Positions 15,440 through 21,170 of a DNA stretch of 64,000 bases are shown here, piece after piece. Position numbers and translations under genes: made by a program. The notes beneath the pieces were generated by a model. It was not told the DNA's origin and did no database searches. It was given only the letters and a program-made list of their open reading frames with translations. The stretch covers positions 74,019 to 138,018 of the forward strand of contig CAAGME010000015.1 in the NCBI GenBank assembly GCA_900770945.1, in the 5' to 3' direction. This DNA comes from Clostridia bacterium (lineage in GTDB: Bacteria; Bacillota; Clostridia; Christensenellales; Borkfalkiaceae). How positions within the stretch are numbered: position 1 is the stretch's first letter; each line of letters opens with the position of its first letter.

Positions 15440-17320
15440 TTAATTTGCTTTTTGGCTTAAATTTTGAATTTTTTCGGCGTTTTCCTCTTTCAAAAACGCC
15501 TTGTGCGCCCTTATGTGAGCGAGCGCGTTCTCTTTAACTTTCTTCTCATCACCAAATAGTGCAGCTTCTCCCGATAAAAGGAAGCGCGTGTGTTCGGTAA
15601 CGTGCAGGGCGTGGTCGTCGAATTCTTCCGGTTCGACTTTTCCCTTAATGAATTCGAGATTTTCGCCCGAAGCTTTCGAAATGTGCAAGTTGGTCAAATC
15701 CTGCACGCAATCAAAGTTCCCGTAGCCTAAAATCTCTAAAATTTTGGCTTTCGTTCTCGAATTCATCTGTCCGTCGCCGTCCGTCAAAAGCCCGGTGGAG
15801 AGTAAGTCGTAAATACTGCTCTTTTTCTGCGCGGGGGTAGACGAAAGCTCGTTTTCGGTATCGAACACAACGTCGTCGCTCGTTAAATCCGACGCGTTGA
15901 AGTAGAAAACTTCGCTCTTTTTGTTGTCGCCCGCTATGCGCATAAGCCTTGTGTCCGTCGCAAACTGTCTAAAAAGCCTTATAATCTGCTTCCCGACCTC
16001 TCGCACGGCTCGCCTTACGTTCTCCGCCGTAACGGACAACCTCGTTTCGTCCTGCTCTACGAGAAGTTGAAGCGCAACGCCGCTCGTCGCCGTAGTCGGC
16101 AAGGACGAATTGCGAGAAATCTCGCTTACGCCGCTTATCGTTATGAACTCGCTCGAAAGCCTCTCTTCCTCGTAAGTAAAGTCCACGGGTACGCTTTGCG
16201 CGTTGAGCATTCTCGGCGGCTCCGAACCCTGGCGATAAACAATGACTTTTCCGGGCGGCAAGCCCTCTTCGGCAAGCGCGTCGGTGTCCACCGAGCCGTC
16301 CTCGACGGTCATAACCCCTACGCTAACTCTGTTCAAAAACTCGTGTTTTCTGTTTTTGACGGCGTTGTACGCCCTCTGCAAAGGAATAATTCTTTCCACC
16401 ACGCTCACGCCGAAAAACGTTCCCGCCTGAGAGTTGCTGTCCTGCTTTACGAACGGAAAATCCCTCTCTCCGTCCCTGCCGTTTGAGTACGGCAAATCGG
16501 AAATACTAAGCACTTTATCCCCCGCGACCGTCACCACTCGTCCGTTAGGGAATTCTAAGCTCGGTCTTTCGTACCGCTCGATGACTATCGCGGAATCCCT
16601 TGCCGCGCCCGAACCGATGCCGCGGGCGTTCGCCGTCGCTCTGCCCGTAGTTTTGGTAAGCGAGAAAACGTCGACCTCTTCGCCCTCTACCTTAACGCCG
16701 TAAACGTCCTCTATCTCCTTTACCGGCACGGCGCGCGCATGAATAAGCGATTTTTGCTCGGCTATATCCTGACGGAACAAGCTTTCGGGGAATATCTCGA
16801 AAGGAGACACGGCGATTACTTCCACGTCGCCCTCCGTCACCTTTTCCCCGTTCACGCTGCCGAGCGTTTTGCCGGCGTGCGCGTTCCACGTTATTTTATA
16901 GAACGCCGAACCGAGCGTTTCGCTCCAAAGCGTCGCTTTTGAAATTATTCCGTCAAGCCCTATGCGCGAACAAGTCGCGTTCAAGACCCCCGAAGATATC
17001 CTTGCGGTTTTTATGTCCGCTTCCTCGCTGCCCGCCGCCCTTACGCTCATAACGGGTCTTACCCTCGAAAGCTTAGCTATTCGCGTTTCCACTATCGGCG
17101 CGATGTGGTTATAGACGTTTCGCCTCTGCCAATAGTAATCCTCTTCCTCTTCTCTTACGTCGCCGTCGGAAGCAATCTCGCAGTACTGGTTGCCCATCAG
17201 ATAATTCATGTTGAGCCGCCACTGCTGTTCGAGCGCGCGCCTTTCCGTACGCCTTCTTTCAAAGTCCTCTTTTACTTCCGCGGCAAGCTCGTCGTAAAAA
17301 ACTTGTTTACTTTCTTTCAT
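15440..17320 (-). CDS. Portal protein, P22/podovirus type
   Basis: This 626-residue protein has the size and sequence pattern of P22-type portals. The N-terminal charged helix is followed by LNMNYLMGNQYCEI and RRNVYNHIAPIVETRIAKL, then the beta wing with SPFEIFPES. The crown and stem region includes FFGVSVVERIIPLQRAYNAV and SGVALQLLVEQDETRLS. A C-terminal extension contains HVTEHTRFLLSGEAA. The dodecameric portal is the DNA gate at one head vertex and the docking site for TerL. The ATG is inside the end of the small zinc-ribbon gene. It is the largest gene of the module and shows no frameshift. Confidence 0.9.
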   Translation of the reverse strand: MKESKQVFYDELAAEVKEDFERRRTERRALEQQWRLNMNYLMGNQYCEIASDGDVREEEEDYYWQRRNVYNHIAPIVETRIAKLSRVRPVMSVRAAGSEEADIKTARISSGVLNATCSRIGLDGIISKATLWSETLGSAFYKITWNAHAGKTLGSVNGEKVTEGDVEVIAVSPFEIFPESLFRQDIAEQKSLIHARAVPVKEIEDVYGVKVEGEEVDVFSLTKTTGRATANARGIGSGAARDSAIVIERYERPSLEFPNGRVVTVAGDKVLSISDLPYSNGRDGERDFPFVKQDSNSQAGTFFGVSVVERIIPLQRAYNAVKNRKHEFLNRVSVGVMTVEDGSVDTDALAEEGLPPGKVIVYRQGSEPPRMLNAQSVPVDFTYEEERLSSEFITISGVSEISRNSSLPTTATSGVALQLLVEQDETRLSVTAENVRRAVREVGKQIIRLFRQFATDTRLMRIAGDNKKSEVFYFNASDLTSDDVVFDTENELSSTPAQKKSSIYDLLSTGLLTDGDGQMNSRTKAKILEILGYGNFDCVQDLTNLHISKASGENLEFIKGKVEPEEFDDHALHVTEHTRFLLSGEAALFGDEKKVKENALAHIRAHKAFLKEENAEKIQNLSQKAN

Positions 17321-17486
17321 CGTTTTTACCGCCCGTAGCCGCCACGGCTTTTTTTAGCTCCGAAAAACAACTTCTGCACATGTTAAAGCTTGCGCCCGTT
17401 TTTTCGACCGTAAGCCTGAACTCCGCAAGGTTTCCGCACCCCGGCACGTCGCACACGATTTTGTCTTTCAATTTTTCGATTCTCAT
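17307..17486 (-). CDS. Zinc-ribbon micro-protein between terS-like and portal genes
   Basis: This 59-codon gene reads MRIEKLKDKIVCDVPGCG at the start and has four cysteines arranged as CDVPGC ... CRSC, about 26 residues apart, the signature of a small zinc ribbon. AAGGAG lies 11 nt before the ATG, and the last 14 nt overlap the portal start, so translation is coupled. Short zinc-finger genes are common next to terminase genes in Firmicutes phages, but I do not know a defined role. DNA or terminase contact is possible. Confidence 0.75.
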   Translation of the reverse strand: MRIEKLKDKIVCDVPGCGNLAEFRLTVEKTGASFNMCRSCFSELKKAVAATGGKNDERK

Positions 17487-17501
17487 AAATTTTTTCGCTC
17501 C

Positions 17502-17780
17502 TTAATTGTTTTTTAACTCTTCGATGAGTCTTTCTTTTTCTCTTTCGAGTTCCTCGTCCGTCATCGAAGAATAGTTTTTCTCTTCGCTTAGCGCGTCGAG
17601 AATCATCTTCGCCGCTTGCGTATCGGGCGGATAGTGCTTTTTCGTCACTTTCTTTTTGGTCAGAACAAGCCCGTTGTCGGTGTCCTGATACTCTTCGACT
17701 ACTTCTTTCGCGTCGTAGCCGACCGCCTTCTTCGTAAGCGCGCTTCTGATTTTTTCCTTAACGTCCTCTTCACTTTTCAC
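17502..17780 (-). CDS. Terminase-small-subunit-like fragment, C-terminal half only
   Basis: This 92-residue protein starts with GTG (17778-17780), with GGAG 8 nt upstream, in the gap right after terL. The segment VLTKKKVTKKHYPPDTQAAKMIL resembles the C-terminal part of many small terminase subunits, where a basic strand is followed by PPD(T/V)xAAxxxL and contacts TerL. The N-terminal helix-turn-helix that normally recognises the pac or cos site is absent; only a 25-residue helix precedes. The C-terminus is an acidic coiled coil (TDEELEREKERLIEELK). The assignment is tentative. If right, packaging would lack a sequence-specific start, as reported for gene transfer agents. Confidence 0.55.
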   Translation of the reverse strand: MKSEEDVKEKIRSALTKKAVGYDAKEVVEEYQDTDNGLVLTKKKVTKKHYPPDTQAAKMILDALSEEKNYSSMTDEELEREKERLIEELKNN

Positions 17781-17783
17781 GTT

Positions 17784-19199
17784 TTACACTCCTCGTCGTT
17801 TAATTTTTCTCATAAGCCTCTCCTTGTCTTTTTGTACCGCCGTTAGTTTTTCCGTCAACTTCGGACCGGCGGGTCTCGTCATAATATAGTAACGGAGCGC
17901 GTCGAGCGCGTGGTCGTCACGCTTAATCGGCGCGTCCTCGTTGCCCCAATAGTAACTTTTTATTTCGCGTATAAGGTTTACGCAGTTTTTAAAGATATAA
18001 AGCCGTTTTCCTTTGAAGTATTCCTTAACCCGAGCAATCCCCGTGAACAAATCTTTGTTGACGCGCGTATCCACCGCTATGCCTTGTTCAAAGAAAAGTT
18101 GAGCCACGCTCGCCGGTCCGTTCAAAGTCTTTTGGTTTGCCGCGCTGTCGATAAGCGCGTAAATTCTGCCGGCTTTATCCTTCTTCCAATTCAGCTTTTC
18201 ACAAACGGATTTTATCTTTTCGGCGTGGTAAGAAATATTCCGCCCCGCTTCGAAGTGTTCCGCCGCAACGTATACGGTGTCGTCGTAATCGACGTAAAAC
18301 CATAAAGCCGCAAGCGGGTTGTTAAGCCCCGGGTCTATGGAAATTCCGCTCTGCCATTCGTCGGGGAGCTTTCTCGGCTCTATTACGTGTACGTTCTCGT
18401 CGAACTCGCCGTAAACTATCCCGCAAGCGTTTTTAAAGCGTCCGAACCTTCTCGATTCAAGCTCGTCTTTATCCATGCACTCCGAAAGTTTTTTGACTTC
18501 CTTTTTGTCAAGGAAGGGGTTGTCCGCCCATTCCATAAACTCGTACCAGACCTCCTTAGAGTTGAATTTATTGAGATAAATCTCGTCGTATATAAACGTC
18601 AATCCCTTTAAAGGCGTCATCGTGCCGAATATCTCTCCGCACTTATCGAGAACGCGCATTTTGCATTCTTCGTATATGTCCTTAGGCGGCTCCTCGTCGA
18701 ACCACACGAAGTCTAAGCTCGAACCTTGAAATTTTTCGCGCCCCTGGTCGCAACTCTTAAAGCCTATCCGCGAAATTCCGCCGAAAACGTTTTTAACGAG
18801 TATCTGGTCGATTATCCCGTTTTCGGGGCTTGCTCGCCGTCCTTCGCTCATGATAACGTCCTCTATCCAATCGGGATTAAGGTACGAAAGTATCTTTTTT
18901 TGCGCAACGTCGCGCTGAACCTGCGACGAAAGCGACACCACCCAACCGAACACGTTCGGCTTGTTTTTCTTGTACGGGTGACAGCCCCTCGCAAGATAAA
19001 TGGTTTCCACCGCGCCGCACTCCGTCTTTCCGCTTCTGTTTCCGCCAAAAACCCAGCGATTCTTTTTTTTGCATTTATGGAACGCAATTTGCTTTTTATG
19101 CACTTTTTTGCCCGAATTATAACGGGACAACAAATCGTTATCCCGTCGCCTTCGCTGTTCACGCTCGATGGCGAGAACCTCTTCGATTAAATTTTTCAT
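17784..19199 (-). CDS. terL: Terminase large subunit
   Basis: This 471-residue protein is the packaging motor and nuclease. The Walker A FGGNRSGKT is at residues 51-59 and Walker B FVWFDEEPP at 164-172, with coupling motif FGTMTPLKG near 191-199. The RNase-H-like nuclease has acidic residues in SIDPGLNN (Asp289), LIDSAA (Asp351) and DDHALDALRY (Asp429, Asp433). All motifs are intact, so the motor should work. The start ATG at 19199 has only a weak SD (AGAGG, 13 nt). A separate promoter (19222-19250) lies just upstream, so the structural operon does not depend entirely on the regulator's transcript. Confidence 0.95.
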   Translation of the reverse strand: MKNLIEEVLAIEREQRRRRDNDLLSRYNSGKKVHKKQIAFHKCKKKNRWVFGGNRSGKTECGAVETIYLARGCHPYKKNKPNVFGWVVSLSSQVQRDVAQKKILSYLNPDWIEDVIMSEGRRASPENGIIDQILVKNVFGGISRIGFKSCDQGREKFQGSSLDFVWFDEEPPKDIYEECKMRVLDKCGEIFGTMTPLKGLTFIYDEIYLNKFNSKEVWYEFMEWADNPFLDKKEVKKLSECMDKDELESRRFGRFKNACGIVYGEFDENVHVIEPRKLPDEWQSGISIDPGLNNPLAALWFYVDYDDTVYVAAEHFEAGRNISYHAEKIKSVCEKLNWKKDKAGRIYALIDSAANQKTLNGPASVAQLFFEQGIAVDTRVNKDLFTGIARVKEYFKGKRLYIFKNCVNLIREIKSYYWGNEDAPIKRDDHALDALRYYIMTRPAGPKLTEKLTAVQKDKERLMRKIKRRGV

Positions 19200-19221
19200 G
19201 ATTTACGACAATCCTCTACAA

Positions 19222-19269
19222 ATTTTACTTTTCTTCGTTAAAAACGGCAACGCTAAGCCGCGTTATAAT
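19222..19269. promoter_or_regulatory. Divergent promoters between terL and the SH3-domain gene
   Basis: On the minus strand TTGCCG (19245-19250), 17 bp and TAAAAT (19222-19227) form a promoter for terL and the genes after it. On the plus strand a perfect TATAAT (19264-19269) lies 9 nt before the ATG of the SH3-domain gene, without a good -35 and without an SD. That transcript may be almost leaderless. The two units diverge from this 79-bp gap. Confidence 0.6.
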
Positions 19270-19278
19270 CTTTCTACT

Positions 19279-20019
19279 ATGAAAAAGCTTCTTATTTTGT
19301 TTCTCATAATATCCTTTATATCTTCGACGGCGTTTTCTCCTCCAAAGATTTGGTCGGCTCGCGCGGACGCAAATTCTTTCACTTACGCCCGCGTGGTCGT
19401 TCCCGACGCCGCTTTTTACGCGGACCGCTCGCTTTCGCTGCCTCGTTTTTTCTTGCCCGAAAGCTATTTTGTCCGCATAATTTCCGAAGATTTGGACGTT
19501 TGCCGCGTCGCCTATATGGACGGGACAAGCCGTCCCGTAAAAGAAGGTTATGTAAAAACGGTGTGTTTAAGCTTCGTTTACGAAGTCCCCGCCGTTATTT
19601 ACCCGGACGTAACCTTATCCGTGAAAACCGAAGAAGTGCTTTTTTCCGACCTGACAAGCTTTACTCCGCGCGCCGTGCTTTCGGCTTCTTCCTCCGCCGT
19701 TTATTACGGGGAAACGGTTTTCGGCGGCGAAACGTACGTTTACGTCTACGCCTCGGGCTACGTCGGTTATGTCCGTAAGTCCGGCTTCGAGGCTTTCTCC
19801 GTTCCTCTTTTACCCGATTATCGTCGGGAAGAAGAACAAACGTCCTCATCGGATATAAGTTCGAGTTCGTCCTCGAGCGAAGTCAAGTCGGCTCTCGGCG
19901 CGGATACGGGCAAAATTGCGGTCATCGCCGCCGCGCTCATAGCAGTCGTTTCGGTCGTTTTCATAATCACTCGCCCGTCCAAAAAGACAGCCGACGCTTT
20001 TTATAAGGACGACGATTGA
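19279..20019 (+). CDS. Surface-anchored SH3-like protein inserted antisense in the virion operon
   Basis: This 246-residue protein has a signal peptide (MKKLLILFLIISFISSTAFS), about 160 beta-rich residues with SH3-like repeats (AYMDGTSRPVKEGYVKTVCL; ASGYVGYVRKSGFEAF), and a Ser-rich linker. One transmembrane helix (IAVIAAALIAVVSVVFIIT) and a short charged tail end it. It would sit in the membrane facing the wall. The frame is open upstream to 19168, but only the ATG at 19279 yields a signal peptide. It lies opposite to all virion genes between regulator and terL, like a phage moron. The neighbouring 835-residue protein shares the SH3-plus-C-terminal-helix plan. Role unknown. Confidence 0.75.
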   Translation: MKKLLILFLIISFISSTAFSPPKIWSARADANSFTYARVVVPDAAFYADRSLSLPRFFLPESYFVRIISEDLDVCRVAYMDGTSRPVKEGYVKTVCLSFVYEVPAVIYPDVTLSVKTEEVLFSDLTSFTPRAVLSASSSAVYYGETVFGGETYVYVYASGYVGYVRKSGFEAFSVPLLPDYRREEEQTSSSDISSSSSSSEVKSALGADTGKIAVIAAALIAVVSVVFIITRPSKKTADAFYKDDD

Positions 20020-20032
20020 GCTTTTTTTTCGC

Positions 20033-20719
20033 TCACGCAAGCTTCGTCGGGAAAAACTTAACGGTAACGGGTTTTGTTTTTACCGCCGACAAACAAACGC
20101 CTTTCGGTTGAGAAACTCTCCCTCGCAGCGCGGCTTTCGCCGCGTTTTCTTTCGCCCTCGCTCCTCCTTTTTTCGCTACGGAAGACTTTGCCGAACTTAA
20201 ACGTTTAGGTCTGCCCCTTCTTCTCGCAAAAAGCGGATTATGCGTGATTTCGTCCGCGCTCCCCGTCGTTTTAAAAAATCCGTTCAGCTTTATTCCGAAC
20301 CGCACTTTTCTTTTCGCCCAGGGATATTTTCCGTACTCCCTTTCGAAAGTACCCTCGTCAAGCCCGATGTACGAAAGGTATTCTTCGAATATTGTTTCCG
20401 CCATCGACAACCTGCGGTAAAACCCGCTTTTGGAAAGTATTTTTTCGTCGCTGTCCTCGGGAAACACATTCATATATCTGTACAAAAGTATTTCGCGATC
20501 GTTTTTTCTTAATCTTTTCAGCACCGTTTCCACTTTTTCGACAATTAAAAACAAATCGTCTTTTTCCCTTGCCTTAGCGCACACCCTGTCAAAAATCCTT
20601 TCCACGGAATTATTGACGCCGAAACTTCTTACGCAAATTCTGCGAATATCCTCGTCGATTTCCTTAATTCTGAATTCATACGAGCGATAAAGCAGAAAAA
20701 TCTTTTTTGAGTAACTCAT
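20033..20719 (-). CDS. RinA/ArpU-like late transcription regulator with AT-hook tail
   Basis: This 228-residue protein lies upstream of terL where Firmicutes phages encode late-gene activators. The first 130 residues are helical, with VETVLKRLRKNDREILLYRYMNV followed by KSGFYRRLSMAETIFEEYL, a sigma-region-4-like helix-turn-helix as in RinA/ArpU proteins. The last 70 residues are very basic and include RRRGRPKR, an AT-hook core (RGRP), then Lys/Ala repeats. This tail is unusual for the family and suggests minor-groove or non-specific DNA binding. GGAGG lies 5 nt before the ATG at 20719; the frame upstream would overlap the promoter and is rejected. It could alternatively serve as a terminase small subunit. 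Confidence 0.7.
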   Translation of the reverse strand: MSYSKKIFLLYRSYEFRIKEIDEDIRRICVRSFGVNNSVERIFDRVCAKAREKDDLFLIVEKVETVLKRLRKNDREILLYRYMNVFPEDSDEKILSKSGFYRRLSMAETIFEEYLSYIGLDEGTFEREYGKYPWAKRKVRFGIKLNGFFKTTGSADEITHNPLFARRRGRPKRLSSAKSSVAKKGGARAKENAAKAALRGRVSQPKGVCLSAVKTKPVTVKFFPTKLA

Positions 20720-20765
20720 TGACTCCTCCGAAATTGAATTTTGAATTCGTTCTCCTTGTACGCCT

Positions 20766-20794
20766 ATTATAACAGCCTTTTCGCCAAAATTCAA
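20766..20794 (-). promoter_or_regulatory. Sigma-A promoter of the regulator gene
   Basis: On the minus strand TTGAAT (20789-20794), 17 bp and TATAAT (20766-20771) precede the regulator gene by 47 bp. This is a good vegetative promoter. Confidence 0.7.
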
Positions 20795-20800
20795 ACATTA

Positions 20801-20999
20801 GTCCCGCTTTTTGAACAAAATAATTTTTTAACGCATTAAAAATTCGCTTTATGCCTTTTATTTTGTGACGAAAATTTTTTTATTCACCCCCGCATTTTTC
20901 GCGGCTCAAATTCGAACGTTTGTTCTATAATTATTCTACCACAAGTTTTTCGAAAATGCAACAAGTTGTCCCGCTTTTTTAAAAAAAATTTTTTTCACG
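20801..20999. promoter_or_regulatory. Divergent control region with LexA-box core and direct repeats
   Basis: The 451-bp gap between the regulator (minus) and the 835-residue protein (plus) is AT-rich and holds several signals. CGAACGTTTGTTCT (20913-20926) contains the core GAAC-N4-GTTC and, on the minus strand, fits the Bacillus LexA core GAACRNRYGTTC at all 12 positions. It sits just after a possible minus-strand promoter (TTGCAT, 17 bp, TAGAAT at about 20934-20939). An imperfect 33-bp direct repeat beginning GTCCCGCTTTTT occurs at 20801-20833 and 20968-20999. The rest is A and T tracts. Confidence 0.6.
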
Positions 21000-21102
21000 T
21001 TTAAAAATCGCCGATAAAATGCGGGATTTTGCGTTTAAATTTTGCCGCTGAAATTAAAAATTAAGCAAAATAAAAAAATTTTTGCTACTTAGCCTAAAAA
21101 GA

Positions 21103-21132
21103 TTGTCGTTTTTTGTCGTATTATGTTATACT
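21103..21132 (+). promoter_or_regulatory. Promoter of the 835-residue surface protein
   Basis: TTGTCG (21103-21108), 18 bp and TATACT (21127-21132) form a moderate sigma-A promoter 38 bp before the ATG. The leader has only a weak SD (GGCGGTG). Confidence 0.6.
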
Positions 21133-21170
21133 ATTAAGTATCAAAAAAATAATACGTTCGGCGGTGAAAC

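Noticed and set aside
9527..20794. Ordinary complete active prophage
   Set aside because: No integrase, repressor, replication, holin, endolysin or att-like repeats could be found in or around the cluster.
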